Below are positions 28,500 through 38,283 of a stretch of DNA of 49,986 bases, piece by piece. Source of the DNA: Pseudooceanicola endophyticus (GTDB lineage: Bacteria; Pseudomonadota; Alphaproteobacteria; Rhodobacterales; Rhodobacteraceae); assembly GCF_018760365.1 (NCBI RefSeq), contig NZ_JAHIAB010000019.1:16728-66713 (forward strand), in the 5' to 3' direction. The notes beneath the pieces are model-generated. The model searched no databases. It had not been told where the DNA came from and was given only the letters and a program-made list of their open reading frames with translations. The position numbers and the translations under genes are program-made. Positions within the stretch are counted from its first letter, which is position 1; the number at the start of each line of letters is the position of its first letter.

Positions 28500-28570
28500 C
28501 CGGACGGTCCTCCCGACCCCTGTCGGGAGGGTCCGGCGCAATGCGAAACGGGCCCCGAGGGGCCCGTTTC
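28500..28570 (-). terminator. Two tandem hairpins between wzc and the beta-helix gene
   Basis: Hairpin 1: CCGGAC + CCTCCCGAC (28500-28505, 28509-28517) pairs with GTCGGGAGG + GTCCGG (28522-28536), 15 bp with a 3-base bulge. Hairpin 2: GAAACGGGCC (28545-28554) with GGCCCGTTTC (28561-28570). On the minus strand hairpin 2 comes first after wzc. T-runs are weak, so termination may be partial. Confidence 0.65.
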
Positions 28571-28578
28571 AGGTAAGG

Positions 28579-30747
28579 TCAGTTGTTGTAATACTTGCTG
28601 GCCTGCTTGTGGTAGCCATAGCCGCCGTAGGCGCCATAGCCGCCGTAGCCGTAGCTCATCATCTTGCGGGTGTTGATCTGGTTCAGAACGACCCCCGCGA
28701 CAGGGCGGTTGACGGTCTCGAACTGGTTGATCGCATCGACCACCTGGGGACGATGGGTGCTGTCCCACTTCACCACGAAAATCACGGCATCGACATTCTG
28801 TGCGATCACCCGGGCATCCGGCACGACCATCACGGGCGGCGTATCGATGACGATGAAATCGTACAGTTTCCGCGCTTCCTCGATGAGCGCCGTGAAGCGC
28901 GCCGAGGAGAAGACGTCGGCCGCGTTGCTCGAGCTTTCCTCGCCGATCAGGATGTCGGCATTGATGGTCTCGTCGCGGAACACTGCCTCGCGCAGGGGCA
29001 TCTTGCCGGTCAGCACCGAGATCAGGCCGGGATGGTCCTTCATCTCGACATACTGGCTCAGCATGCGGCGGCGCACGTCGCCCTCGATGAACAGGACCTT
29101 CTTGTCGATCCCCGAGAAGTTCTGTGCAAGCGCCAGGGAGACCGTCGTCTTGCCTTCTCCGGGGAAGGAGGAGGAGGTCATGATGACCTGCGGCGGCTGG
29201 TCGACGTTGGACAGCAGCAGGGAGGTCCGCAGGTTCCGGATCGCCTCGGCTGCCTGGGAGGTCGGTTTCTCCGCAAGGTAGTGGATCGAGTCCTTCCGCC
29301 GCCGAGCCGGGATGATCGGAACCTGCCCCAGCACCGCGTAGCCGGTGTAGCGTTCGAGATCCGTTGCATTCCGGAAGGTGTTGTTGCGCGCTTCACGCAG
29401 CAGCACGAAGGCCACGCCGGCGAAGAACCCGAGGAGGGCGCTCAGCACGAGGACCATCTTCTTGTTCGGCGAGGAGGGCATGCGCGGCATCACCGCGTGG
29501 GACAGGACCCGGCTGTCGGCCTGCTGAATACCCTGCTGCGCCGAAGTCTCCTTCAGGCGGGAAAGGAAGTATTCATACAGCATCCGGCTGGCATCCGCTT
29601 CGCGGGTCAGCTGCTGCAGGGTGATCAGATCGGCGCTCTGGCTGTTGATCTGCTTTTGCAGATCGGCTTCCGAGGCCTGCAGGGTCTTGATCTGGCTCTG
29701 GTCGCGCAGGACCGAGACCTGGAGACGGGTGAACACTTGCTGGAAGCGGGTATCGAAGGCTGCCTGCACGCCGTCCTGATCCAGATTCTGCGCCATGCGC
29801 TGCAGCTGGTCGTCGCCAAGCGCCGCAGCCTTGTCCGCCGGCGATTGCGCCGATTGCACCGCCGCCATGGTCTTCTGGTTCGCCGCAAGGGAATCCTGGG
29901 TATTCGTGATGCGTTCCCGGGTATCCTTCAGCTGGCGATCCATCGCGGCCAGCGCATCCGGGCTGATGACATCGGTCTTGCCCTTGAAGTCGTTGACCTT
30001 GCTCTCGGCCGCTTCCAGCTCGGTTTGCAGCTGGCTCACGCGGTCGGTCAGCCAGCTGGTGGCCTGCTCGGTCGCGTCGAACTTCACCTCGAGCTGGTTC
30101 TGGATGTAGAGATCGGCCATCGTGTCGGCGATCAACTTGGACTTCTGGGCGCTGGTGGTCTCGATCTTGATCTCGAAGACCAGCGACTGCGCCAGGTTGC
30201 GCACCGTCAGATGGTTGAGCAGTTCCGAGACCGTCGCATCCCGAATGACTTCCGCATGGGTCTTGTCATTCATGCCATTGGCCGGATCGGATTCACCGGG
30301 GATCAGTTTCTTGATCCCGCCGATGACGGATCCCAGGAACCCGCTGGGGACCAGCGTGGTGTTGAATTCCGGATCTTCCGTCAGCTTCAGCTTGTCGACG
30401 ACCTTGCCCAGCAGGCTGCGGCTCTTGAGAACCTGGACCTCGGTATTGATGACAGAGGCATCGGCCGAGAGGCCGCCGATCACGCTTTCCAGATCGACGA
30501 CCTGTTCCTGGCGCGACTCCAGCATGACCACGGAGGAGGATTCATAGAGCGGCGTAGCCCGGAAATAGGCCTGGTAGGCGCCCAGGAGCATGCAGGCCAC
30601 GATGCATCCCAGGATGATCCATTTCCCTCTCCAGAGGGTACTCATGGTTCCGGAAAAGTCGATCGAGCTGTCTTCGACAGCGGCTTCAGCTTTCTTCATG
30701 GCGTCGGCTCCGACCCTGGAGAGGCGGTTGGGAAAGTTTTGGTTCAT
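28579..30747 (-). CDS. wzc: Wzc-like polysaccharide co-polymerase / BY-kinase
   Basis: A 722-residue inner-membrane protein that sets chain length and couples Wzy polymerisation to Wza export. The Wzz domain (about 28-120) follows a first membrane segment at 43-62; a long periplasmic coiled-coil part runs about 200-405; the second membrane segment is at 431-451. The cytoplasmic tyrosine kinase has Walker A SSFPGEGKTT (526-535), Walker A-prime VLFIEGDVRR (551-560) and Walker B FIVIDTPP (631-638). The tail holds eight tyrosines between 699 and 720 in a Gly-Tyr-rich cluster. In Walker A-prime the usual first Asp is Glu. The ATG at 30747 has a weak ribosome site; the ATG at 30699 (residue 17), with GGAG upstream, is an alternative. 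Confidence 0.93.
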   Translation of the reverse strand: MNQNFPNRLSRVGADAMKKAEAAVEDSSIDFSGTMSTLWRGKWIILGCIVACMLLGAYQAYFRATPLYESSSVVMLESRQEQVVDLESVIGGLSADASVINTEVQVLKSRSLLGKVVDKLKLTEDPEFNTTLVPSGFLGSVIGGIKKLIPGESDPANGMNDKTHAEVIRDATVSELLNHLTVRNLAQSLVFEIKIETTSAQKSKLIADTMADLYIQNQLEVKFDATEQATSWLTDRVSQLQTELEAAESKVNDFKGKTDVISPDALAAMDRQLKDTRERITNTQDSLAANQKTMAAVQSAQSPADKAAALGDDQLQRMAQNLDQDGVQAAFDTRFQQVFTRLQVSVLRDQSQIKTLQASEADLQKQINSQSADLITLQQLTREADASRMLYEYFLSRLKETSAQQGIQQADSRVLSHAVMPRMPSSPNKKMVLVLSALLGFFAGVAFVLLREARNNTFRNATDLERYTGYAVLGQVPIIPARRRKDSIHYLAEKPTSQAAEAIRNLRTSLLLSNVDQPPQVIMTSSSFPGEGKTTVSLALAQNFSGIDKKVLFIEGDVRRRMLSQYVEMKDHPGLISVLTGKMPLREAVFRDETINADILIGEESSSNAADVFSSARFTALIEEARKLYDFIVIDTPPVMVVPDARVIAQNVDAVIFVVKWDSTHRPQVVDAINQFETVNRPVAGVVLNQINTRKMMSYGYGGYGAYGGYGYHKQASKYYNN

Positions 30748-30886
30748 CTCAAGAGCTACTCATAAGGCCGCTGGACATAACAGGAAGCAGAAGGGAAGCT
30801 GGCTTCAGGAAGGTCCCCCCCTGCCCGCGGGCCACGTTCGTTACAATCGGGACCCGGCTGCGCCGCACTGTGCTTAAGCCCCGCAC

Positions 30887-32053
30887 TCAATCGGCCCCGA
30901 AAAGGTCACGCGTAAACACTTTTCCCGCAACATCCGCAAGATCGGAAGTACGGCGGTTCGCCACGATCACGTCGGCCTCGGCCTTGAAGGCCTCCAGATC
31001 ACGCTCCACCCGGGAGTTGAAGAAACTCTCCTCCGGCAGGGCGGGCTCGTAGACGATGATCTCGATCCCCTTGGCCTTGATCCGCTTCATGATCCCCTGG
31101 ATCGAGCTTTCGCGGAAGTTGTCGGATCCCGCCTTCATCACCAGGCGGTGGATGCCCACGACTTTCGGTTCCAGCGCGATGATGCGTTCGGCCACGAAAT
31201 CCTTGCGGGTGGTGTTGGCATCCACGATCGCCCGGATCAGGTTCTGCGGCACGGCGGTGTAGTTCGCCAGAAGCTGCTTGGTGTCCTTGGGCAGGCAATA
31301 GCCGCCATAGCCGAAGGAGGGGTTGTTGTAGTGGTTGCCGATCCGCGGATCATGGCCGATGCCCTCGATGATCGAGCGGCTGTCCATGCCGAGCGCCATC
31401 GCGTAGCTGTCGAGCTCGTTGATGTAGGCCACCCGCATGGCAAGGTAGGTATTGGCGAACAGCTTGATCGCCTCGGCCTCGCCCGATCCAGTGAAGATCG
31501 TCGGGATGTCGTCCTTGATCGCGCCCTCGGCCAGAAGACCGGCGAAGATTTCCGCACGCTCGCTCTGCTCGCCCACCACGATCCGGGACGGGTGCAGGTT
31601 GTCGTAGAGCGCCTTGCCTTCGCGCAGGAACTCGGGGCTGAAGATGACGTTGGTGCACCCCATCCGTGCGTTGACGCTTTCGGTGTAGCCCACGGGGATC
31701 GTCGACTTGATGACGATGGTGGCCTCGGGGTTGATCCGGTTCACGTCCTTGATCACCGCCTCGACACTGCGGGTGTCGAAATGGTTGGTCTTGGTGTCGT
31801 AGTTCGTCGGAGTTGATACGATAACGTACTTGGCGTCGGCGTAGGCCTGCTCGGGCTCCGTCGTGGCCACGAGGTTCAGATCCTTCGTGGCCAGGTACTC
31901 TTCGATTTCTGTGTCAACGATCGGGCTTTTTCGGTCATTGACCAGTGCGACCTTGCCGGCATCCAGGTCCAGCGCCACGACCTCGTGGTTCTGCGACAGA
32001 AGGACGGCATTGCTCAGGCCCACATAGCCGATCCCTGCAACTGCGATTTTCAT
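30887..32053 (-). CDS. ugd: UDP-glucose 6-dehydrogenase
   Basis: Oxidises UDP-glucose to UDP-glucuronate with NAD+, giving an acidic sugar donor. The 388-residue protein starts [17 protein letters not shown], has [30 protein letters not shown], and the catalytic Cys in [14 protein letters not shown]. The length is typical of the short bacterial class (388 residues in E. coli). It lies 11 bp downstream of manC on the same strand, with GAGAGGA upstream, so the two form an operon. It suggests that glucuronate is part of the repeat unit or is further modified by enzymes elsewhere. Confidence 0.95.
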   Translation of the reverse strand: MKIAVAGIGYVGLSNAVLLSQNHEVVALDLDAGKVALVNDRKSPIVDTEIEEYLATKDLNLVATTEPEQAYADAKYVIVSTPTNYDTKTNHFDTRSVEAVIKDVNRINPEATIVIKSTIPVGYTESVNARMGCTNVIFSPEFLREGKALYDNLHPSRIVVGEQSERAEIFAGLLAEGAIKDDIPTIFTGSGEAEAIKLFANTYLAMRVAYINELDSYAMALGMDSRSIIEGIGHDPRIGNHYNNPSFGYGGYCLPKDTKQLLANYTAVPQNLIRAIVDANTTRKDFVAERIIALEPKVVGIHRLVMKAGSDNFRESSIQGIMKRIKAKGIEIIVYEPALPEESFFNSRVERDLEAFKAEADVIVANRRTSDLADVAGKVFTRDLFGAD

Positions 32054-32064
32054 GCTCTGTCCTC

Positions 32065-33504
32065 TCAGCTGCGGGCGTAGATGTCTTCGTAGCGCACGAT
32101 GTCGTCTTCGCCGACATAGGCACCCGTCTGAACCTCGATCAGGACCATCGGCACGCGGCCGGGGTTTTCCATGCGGTGCACGCAGCCCAGCGGCAGGTAG
32201 ATCGACTCGTTCTCGGTCACCAGCTTGACCTCGTCATCGCAGGTGACGCGGGCGGTGCCCTCCACGACGATCCAGTGCTCGGAACGGTGGAAGTGGCTTT
32301 GCAGCGACAGCGAACCGCCCGGATGCACCATGATGCGCTTGACCTGGAAGCGGTTGCCGACGACCAGGCTTTCGAACCAGCCCCAGGGACGGTGATCCTT
32401 GGGGAAATGCGTCGCCTGGGAGGCCTTCTTCTTCTTCAGCGCGTCGACCGCCTTCTTGACGTCCTGGGCGCGCGACATGTCGGCGACCAGCACCGCATCG
32501 TTCATCGCGATCGCCATGACGTTGTCGAGGCCGATGCCGACGACTTCCAGGTTGTCGCTGTCCGAACGCAGCAGGGTGTTGGTGCAATCGATCGCGGTGG
32601 CCTCGCCCGAGGTCACGACGCCGTTCGCATCGGGGCCGGCCTCACGCCAGACCGCGTCCCAGCCGCCCAGATCCGACCAGCCGCCGGTGAAGGGCACGAC
32701 CGAGAGGTTCGGTGCCTTTTCCATGACCGCGTAGTCGATCGAGATGTCCTCGGCCTTGGACCAGGCCTCGGGCGCCAGGCGCAGGAAGCCGAGGTCGGTC
32801 TTGGCCTCGTCGACGGCGGCCTGAACCGGGCCGACCAGATCGGGGCAGAAGGTCTCGAAGGCGGCGACGATGTCCTTCGCCTTGAACAGGAAGATGCCGG
32901 CGTTCCAGAGGTAGTTGCCGGCGTCCAGCATCGCGCTGGCCTTCTCGGCATCCGGCTTCTCGACGAATTTCGACAGCTTCACCGGGGCGCTGCCCTCGGG
33001 CTGGGCGGAAAGCTCCAGGTAGCCGTAGCCGGTTTCCGGGCGGGTGGGGGTGATGCCGAAGGTGACCAGATCACCGGCCTCGACCGCCGGCAGGCCGGCC
33101 TGGATCGCGGCATGGAAGGCGGCGGCATCGGGGACCACGTGATCCGAGGGCGCGACCAGCATGACCGCCTCGGGATCGGTGTCCATCACGCGCAGCGCGG
33201 CGGCCAGGATCGCGGGGGCGGTATTGCGCCCCTCGGGTTCGATCAGGATGGCACCGGGGTCGATGCCGATGGCCTGCAGCTGCTCGGTGACGATGAAGCG
33301 GAAATCCGAATTGGTCAGCACCATGGGTGCGGAAAAATCTAGTCCGTTGTCCTGTCCCGCCAGACGTTTGGCCGATGCCTGGAAGAGGGTTTCCTCCCCC
33401 ACGAGCGGCACAAACTGCTTCGGATAACTCTTGCGCGAAAGCGGCCAGAGACGCGTACCGGAGCCGCCGCACAAAAGGACGGGGGTAATGGTGGAGAATG
33501 CCAT
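32065..33504 (-). CDS. manC: Mannose-1-phosphate guanylyltransferase / mannose-6-phosphate isomerase
   Basis: A bifunctional type II PMI-GMP enzyme (479 residues; AlgA/ManC/CpsB). The N-terminal nucleotidyltransferase opens [23 protein letters not shown] (9-31) and contains [13 protein letters not shown] and FVEKPD segments; the C-terminal cupin (about 360-479) has [23 protein letters not shown], with metal-binding histidines. It makes GDP-mannose, and perhaps mannose 6-phosphate from fructose 6-phosphate. No phosphomannomutase (manB) is in the window. It is the first gene of the manC-ugd pair, divergent from the acyltransferase-polymerase pair. Confidence 0.95.
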   Translation of the reverse strand: MAFSTITPVLLCGGSGTRLWPLSRKSYPKQFVPLVGEETLFQASAKRLAGQDNGLDFSAPMVLTNSDFRFIVTEQLQAIGIDPGAILIEPEGRNTAPAILAAALRVMDTDPEAVMLVAPSDHVVPDAAAFHAAIQAGLPAVEAGDLVTFGITPTRPETGYGYLELSAQPEGSAPVKLSKFVEKPDAEKASAMLDAGNYLWNAGIFLFKAKDIVAAFETFCPDLVGPVQAAVDEAKTDLGFLRLAPEAWSKAEDISIDYAVMEKAPNLSVVPFTGGWSDLGGWDAVWREAGPDANGVVTSGEATAIDCTNTLLRSDSDNLEVVGIGLDNVMAIAMNDAVLVADMSRAQDVKKAVDALKKKKASQATHFPKDHRPWGWFESLVVGNRFQVKRIMVHPGGSLSLQSHFHRSEHWIVVEGTARVTCDDEVKLVTENESIYLPLGCVHRMENPGRVPMVLIEVQTGAYVGEDDIVRYEDIYARS

Positions 33505-33829
33505 CCTGAGAAACCCATAAGTAAAAATGTGTCTAGCGTACTGTTAGCAGGGAATAGGGCAGGCTCAACCCCTGCCGCCCCGACGGTCTCATATCGAGTC
33601 CCGGATTGTCCCTCACACTGCTGCGATGCAGCGCAAAGCGGCAGAGCCCGCTCCCGAACAGCGGTTTTCTGCCGTTCTTATGCCCGAGAAGGATGCGCCG
33701 GTCCGCAGTTCTCGAAACTGACAAAATCGTTTGGCCCGCCTTTGGTTGCGGTCGCACGACCCCTGCTCCTATAAGAAAAGGGCCGGGCAGATCTTCGATG
33801 CCCCTTTTCATCACACAGAGTATTTCACC
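33505..33829. other. Divergent manC / acyltransferase intergenic region, 325 bp
   Basis: Holds the promoters of manC-ugd and of the acyltransferase-polymerase pair. A hairpin at 33558-33576 (GGCAGG, 7-base loop, CCTGCC) looks like a tRNA T-arm but no tRNA body surrounds it. No small gene or strong promoter match was found. Confidence 0.5.
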
Positions 33830-34873
33830 ATGGCATTACAGAAGCGCATTGAACTTCTCGATGGCTGGCGAGGCATGGCGGTGAGCCTGGTCCTCTTCGG
33901 CCACTTCGTCCCCCTCCCCGGATCCGAGATCGCCCGTCTCGGGGTCGAGCTTTTCTTCCTGCTCAGTGGGCGCCTCATGGCGCAGATCCTCGTCTTCAAC
34001 GAAGCCCGTCTGCCGACATTCTACTGGCGCCGCTTCACCCGGGTGATCCCGGGGCTCTATGTCTTCGTCGCCGTTGTCTTCCTTCTGTCGCAGGCCGGTC
34101 TGTTCGATGTCACGGGTCTTCAGTACACTTCGGTGCTGACCATGTGGTCAAACTACCTTTTCACGTTTGCGGAACGCCAGCCCGTCTTCGGCCACACCTG
34201 GTCCCTCGCCATCGAGGAGCACTCCTACATCGTCCTGGGGATTCTGGCCTTTGTCCTGCGCCGGTCGATCCCGGCCTCCTTGCTGGTGAGCGGCCTCATC
34301 ATCCTGTTCGGCTTCCTTCACGGGGCCTGGCTGACCTGGGGCAAGGGCCTGGGCTTCTATGAAGTCTACTGGCGCACCGATGTCCGGGCCGCCTCCCTGT
34401 TCTGCGGATATTTCGGATACATCTACCACCGCCGATACGGCCTGCCCTTCGTGAACCAGATTGCCAAGATGAGTGATGCCATGCTCGTCGTCTTTGCCGC
34501 GATCATCACCGTTCAGTTCGCCTCCGTGGTGGCCGATCCGATCAAGTATACGCTCGGGACGATCATGACCGGCCTGCTGCTGCTGGCGCTGGAGCAACGG
34601 GCCCACGAGGCCCAGCCCGGCTGGGTGGTCCGCCAGATCTTCGAACAGCCGAAGCTGATCCTGCTTGGGCAGATTTCCTACTCGGTCTACCTGTACCAGC
34701 AGATCTTCCACGTCCTGAAGGAAGACCTGCCCATCTACTACTCGCCCCTCTTCATCATTCCGGCCCTGTTGCTGGGCTATCTTTCCTACCACCTGGTCGA
34801 ACAACCGTCCCGCAAGGCCCTGAACGGGCTGGGCAGCAGCTTCATGTCCAGGAAAGCCGCGGAGCGCACTTAA
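33830..34873 (+). CDS. Acyltransferase family 3 (OafA-type polysaccharide O-acyltransferase)
   Basis: A 347-residue multi-pass inner-membrane protein of acyltransferase family 3. It begins with the family block LLDGWRGMAVSLVLFGHF (the His is the likely catalytic residue), then FFLLSGRLMAQIL and TWSLAIEEHSYIVLGIL (E-E-H region). About eight to ten hydrophobic segments follow. Members add acetyl, sometimes succinyl, to polysaccharides or lipid-linked units across the membrane. I use the ATG at 33830; an upstream extension to 33731 has no family match. The stop overlaps the Wzy-like start by one base (TAATG), so the two are coupled. Confidence 0.9.
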   Translation: MALQKRIELLDGWRGMAVSLVLFGHFVPLPGSEIARLGVELFFLLSGRLMAQILVFNEARLPTFYWRRFTRVIPGLYVFVAVVFLLSQAGLFDVTGLQYTSVLTMWSNYLFTFAERQPVFGHTWSLAIEEHSYIVLGILAFVLRRSIPASLLVSGLIILFGFLHGAWLTWGKGLGFYEVYWRTDVRAASLFCGYFGYIYHRRYGLPFVNQIAKMSDAMLVVFAAIITVQFASVVADPIKYTLGTIMTGLLLLALEQRAHEAQPGWVVRQIFEQPKLILLGQISYSVYLYQQIFHVLKEDLPIYYSPLFIIPALLLGYLSYHLVEQPSRKALNGLGSSFMSRKAAERT

Positions 34874-36174
34874 TGTTCTTCCTCGCGTGGTGCGTCATGA
34901 CCGTTGCCGTCGCATTCTTCTTCCGGATTGCGATCAAACTGCGCTCTGCTCCACTCATCATCAGTCTGATGTTTTTCACGCTGATCTATGTTGTGCGCCC
35001 CGGCATGTTGCTGCTGGGCGCCAACCTGATCGATCCGGCCCTTTTCGGAAAGCCGGATGTCCTGGCCACCGGCGCCCTGGCCTATGCTCTGGTGTATGTG
35101 CTGACCGCCCTGCTGACCGTCATGTTCCTGATTGGCTCTCAGGGCATGTTCGGGGCCGGCGTCTATCCCAGCGTGGGACCCAAGATCGACCGGCTCGTGA
35201 TGCTGGCAGCCATCGTGTTCACCCTGGTCTCCATTCCGATCGGCCTGCAGCTGTACATGAAATACGGCTCCATCCAGGGGGTGCTCTACGCCTCCAAGAT
35301 CAGCAAGGATCTTCAGGGGACCTTCGGCGTCCGCCAGATCGTCGGCCTGGGGGCCTTCTTCTCCGCGACGACCTTCCTGGGGGAATGGCAGGGCGCCCGG
35401 CGCCTTCTGCCCTCGCTCCTGTTCGCGGGCATGTTCTTCGTCGACCTTTTCATCTTCTCGCTCTGGGGCAGCCGACTGGAACCTTTCGTGCTGCTGTCCG
35501 GCGTCATGCTGGTCATGGTGTCCAAGAACGGGATCATCACCGGGAAATCGCTGCTGAGCTTCGTCGTGCTCGGGGCGCTCCTGCTGGGCAGCGCGACCTT
35601 CCTCTACATCTACCGGCTCGCGGAACTGGCCGGCAGCTGGGAAGTCGCGATGTCCCGGGATCTGGCCACGACCACGGCCGTGTCCCTTCACATGACGCGC
35701 TTCGACTCCCTCATGCTGGTGGTCCAGGACTTCCTGTCCTCACGCAACTCCCGGGAGGGGGCGGATTTCATGAATGGCCTGTACATGTCCGTTCCCCGCT
35801 TCCTCTGGCCGGGCAAGCCTGAATCCCTGCTGATTGGTCAGTGGTTCCGTCAGTGGTACGAACCTGATGCTGTCAATGGCTGGACGGTCGGCGGCCCCGG
35901 AGAATACCTGGTCAACTTCGGCCTTCTGGGGGTCACGATCGGCGGGGTCGTCTACGGGCTCCTGCTCACCGCAGCGCACAACGGTTTCCGCAAGATGGGA
36001 CGACAGCATCCGCTGTCCATCATGACCTCTTTCGTCATGATCCTGATCGTGGCGCCCGAAGGCTCGATCATTCAGATCATCCCGAGGATCATCCTGTGGT
36101 GCATCCCGATCTGGGGGATATGCTTCCTGTCACGGACCAGGCTGTCCGCCCGGCAGCAGGTTGCGGCGCGCTAG
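34873..36174 (+). CDS. wzy: Wzy-like oligosaccharide-repeat polymerase
   Basis: A 433-residue membrane protein with about 10-12 hydrophobic helices and a long periplasmic loop around residues 275-340 (RFLWPGKPESLLIGQWFRQW, then GGPGEYLVNFG). This layout fits O-antigen/exopolysaccharide polymerases, which join flipped repeat units at the periplasmic face. As usual, sequence conservation is low, so the call rests on topology, the R/P-rich loop, and the presence of Wzx, Wzc and Wza with no other candidate in the window. It follows the acyltransferase with one base overlap and converges with the sulfotransferase gene at 36192. O-antigen ligase is the main alternative. Confidence 0.8.
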   Translation: MFFLAWCVMTVAVAFFFRIAIKLRSAPLIISLMFFTLIYVVRPGMLLLGANLIDPALFGKPDVLATGALAYALVYVLTALLTVMFLIGSQGMFGAGVYPSVGPKIDRLVMLAAIVFTLVSIPIGLQLYMKYGSIQGVLYASKISKDLQGTFGVRQIVGLGAFFSATTFLGEWQGARRLLPSLLFAGMFFVDLFIFSLWGSRLEPFVLLSGVMLVMVSKNGIITGKSLLSFVVLGALLLGSATFLYIYRLAELAGSWEVAMSRDLATTTAVSLHMTRFDSLMLVVQDFLSSRNSREGADFMNGLYMSVPRFLWPGKPESLLIGQWFRQWYEPDAVNGWTVGGPGEYLVNFGLLGVTIGGVVYGLLLTAAHNGFRKMGRQHPLSIMTSFVMILIVAPEGSIIQIIPRIILWCIPIWGICFLSRTRLSARQQVAAR

Positions 36175-36191
36175 CGCGCCGCAACACGGTC

Positions 36192-37076
36192 TTAGAGGGT
36201 CGCCAGCAGCTCGGCCTGGCGTTTTTCCACGGCCTGTGCAAGCGCGGCGCGCAGCTCCTCCTCATGCGCGCTGCGTTCCGGCTTGCCGGTCGTCGTGTTC
36301 ATCTTGCGATAAAGGCTGCGCGCCGTGTCATAGAGCGCGCCCTTCGGGATGAAGCCCCGCACCATAGTGTTCAGCTTCTGCAGGCCACGATTCTTCACGA
36401 AATAGGTCTCGTTGGCCCCGCCCTGATCCAGCGCCGCCAGAGGGTCCAGCCCCAGGCGTGCGACGATGCCGTTCACCGCAGCCGCCGGATCCTTCAGCAT
36501 CTCGCGCATCTCGAGATGGATCACCCGGTCCTCGCCCAGGTCGCGCCGCCACAGCGCCAGCCAGTAATCGAAGCAGGCCCAGTCCAGCGCGTGCTTCAGG
36601 TGATCCTGTTCGAAAGCGGTCCTCGCGCTGCCGTCGATCACCATCTCGAAGAAGCGCTCGATGGTGATCGAGGGATCGATGTAGAGCTTGTTGTTCGAGA
36701 AGTAGTGGTAGGTCGAGGAGATCTGGTCCACCGGACGGCGCGTCACGAAGACCACCGGCGGGCGGTTCTCCATGCCGGCAATGGTCAGGCGGGCGGTTTC
36801 ATGATGGGCATAGGCGGGCGTTGCATCCAGCCACAGCGCACCTTCCGGCGCCTCCGAGAAAAGCGCCGCATAGCCTTCCGGACCCTGGGCATGGATATTG
36901 CACTCGGGGCGGTAGAAGTAGCTGTCCCTGTCGTAGAGGAACTCGAGCTCCTTCTGGAAGCCGCCGCTGATCTTCGGGTGCTGGACCAGCCAGTCGTGCA
37001 GCGAGGAGGTCGCGCATTTGGTGAAGCCGCAAATGTAGAGATCGGGCAGACGCAGGGCGGTCAGGGTATCAGGCAT
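36192..37076 (-). CDS. PAPS-dependent carbohydrate sulfotransferase
   Basis: A 294-residue sulfotransferase. The 5-prime-phosphosulfate loop is ICGFTKCATSSLHDWL (15-30, K-x-A-T-S-S/T form) and the 3-prime-phosphate site is VVFVTRRPVDQISSTYHY (about 107-124, with R and S). An FQKELEFLYD segment sits where heparan-type enzymes place the catalytic base (Lys-Glu). It transfers sulfate from PAPS to sugar hydroxyls. The gene is minus-strand, its start overlapping the end of a GT4 gene by eight bases, so it is part of the 36192-40813 glycosyltransferase-flippase operon. The PAPS supply genes are at 46889-49742. Together these point to a sulfated polymer. Confidence 0.88.
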   Translation of the reverse strand: MPDTLTALRLPDLYICGFTKCATSSLHDWLVQHPKISGGFQKELEFLYDRDSYFYRPECNIHAQGPEGYAALFSEAPEGALWLDATPAYAHHETARLTIAGMENRPPVVFVTRRPVDQISSTYHYFSNNKLYIDPSITIERFFEMVIDGSARTAFEQDHLKHALDWACFDYWLALWRRDLGEDRVIHLEMREMLKDPAAAVNGIVARLGLDPLAALDQGGANETYFVKNRGLQKLNTMVRGFIPKGALYDTARSLYRKMNTTTGKPERSAHEEELRAALAQAVEKRQAELLATL

Positions 37077-38283
37077 GGACGTCTTCCTTCTGGCGGGCGA
37101 GGGAAAGCAAAAGGGCTTCGTATTCTGAAATCATCCGCTCGGAGCGGAAGCGGGCAAGCGCGGGCACCGGATCGGTGGCCCGGGTCTGGCGCACGCGCGC
37201 CGGATCGGCGGCGATGCTCTGCATGACCGATATCAGCGAGGGCACATCGATGCGTTCGGGGATCATGCCGCGCTCGGGGGGGATCAGCTCGGGGATGCCG
37301 CCCATCGGGCTGCCCACCACGAAAAGGCCGCGGGCCAGGGCCTCGACCACGCTGCGTCCGAAGGGTTCATGCCAGAGCGCGGGCAGGAACATCACGTCCA
37401 GGCTGTCGAGGAAGGGGATCGCCTCCTGCCGGCCCAGCACGTCGATGCCATGGGCGGCGGGATCCTCGGGCAGCTTGACGCCCAGGTTGTCGCCCGCCAG
37501 GCGCAGTCGGTGTCCGGCCGCGGCCAGCCCCGAGGCCTGCCAGGCCTCGATCAGCTCGGTCACGCCCTTGGTCGGATGCAGCCGGCCCAGATAGCCGAAG
37601 GCCAGTGGCCCCTCGCGCGGGGTCTCGGGGCGCGGGGTGTCCAGGAAGACATCCGGCACGGCGTTGTAGATGACATGGGTGTTGTCGGTCCCCAGCACCT
37701 CGCGCGTCAGCCGCGCCACGTGTTCGGAGATCGCCACCACCTTGGGCAGGCCGCGCAGCAGCTTGCGCCGCCCCGCCGAGAAGGTCCGGCAGGGCTTGCA
37801 CAGCCCCTCGCAGGGCTGGGTGCCCCGCATCATCACGCCGAAGGCGCAGTACCAGCCGTAGTCGCGGATGATCGGCACCACCGGCGTACCGGTCATCCGC
37901 GCCGCCGCCATCATCGCCGAGCCATGCCCGGCGGGATTGTTCATCACCATGATGTCGGGGCGGGTGCGGCGCAGATAGGCCAGGGCGCGCGCCAGCAGCA
38001 CCGGGTCGGTTTCGCTGCGCATGATCCAGGCCATGCGCGAGGGGAAGCTGCGCTCACCGCCATGCAGCGGGCTTTTCCCCACGGGCAGGCCCTCGACGAT
38101 GTCGATCGGAATGTCGTCGAGGCTTTCGGGATAGGGCTTGGAGCCGTCCGAGAGCACCACGCGCACCTGGTGGCCGCGGGCCTTGAAGCCCTGCGCCAGG
38201 TCCCGGGCCGAGCGCTCAGAACCGCCCAGCGTATGGGGAGCGTAGTTGAAGCACTGGATGGCGATCTTCAGCGATCTGGTCAT
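37069..38283 (-). CDS. GT4 family glycosyltransferase
   Basis: A 404-residue GT-B glycosyltransferase. N-terminal: IAIQCFNYAPHTLGGSERSARDLA; C-terminal donor site: FLPALWHEPFGRSVVEALARG (E-x7-E type), with GYLGRLHPTKGVTELIEAW before it. A CEGLCKPC segment (about residues 159-166) with two Cys pairs is not general in GT4 and may bind a metal or be structural. The start overlaps the wzx stop by four bases and its end overlaps the sulfotransferase start. Donor and acceptor are unknown; membership in the repeat-unit pathway follows from the operon. Confidence 0.9.
   Translation of the reverse strand: MTRSLKIAIQCFNYAPHTLGGSERSARDLAQGFKARGHQVRVVLSDGSKPYPESLDDIPIDIVEGLPVGKSPLHGGERSFPSRMAWIMRSETDPVLLARALAYLRRTRPDIMVMNNPAGHGSAMMAAARMTGTPVVPIIRDYGWYCAFGVMMRGTQPCEGLCKPCRTFSAGRRKLLRGLPKVVAISEHVARLTREVLGTDNTHVIYNAVPDVFLDTPRPETPREGPLAFGYLGRLHPTKGVTELIEAWQASGLAAAGHRLRLAGDNLGVKLPEDPAAHGIDVLGRQEAIPFLDSLDVMFLPALWHEPFGRSVVEALARGLFVVGSPMGGIPELIPPERGMIPERIDVPSLISVMQSIAADPARVRQTRATDPVPALARFRSERMISEYEALLLSLARQKEDVHA

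Noticed and set aside
33558..33576. tRNA 3-prime end or attachment site (T-arm-like hairpin GGCAGG-7-CCTGCC).
   Set aside because: No acceptor, D or anticodon arms can be folded upstream, the loop lacks the TTC-A/G pattern and no integrase is present. It is probably a plain hairpin.
34873..36174. O-antigen ligase (WaaL) instead of Wzy.
   Set aside because: Not excluded by sequence, but the locus holds Wzx, Wzc and Wza and no other polymerase candidate, so Wzy is the better call.
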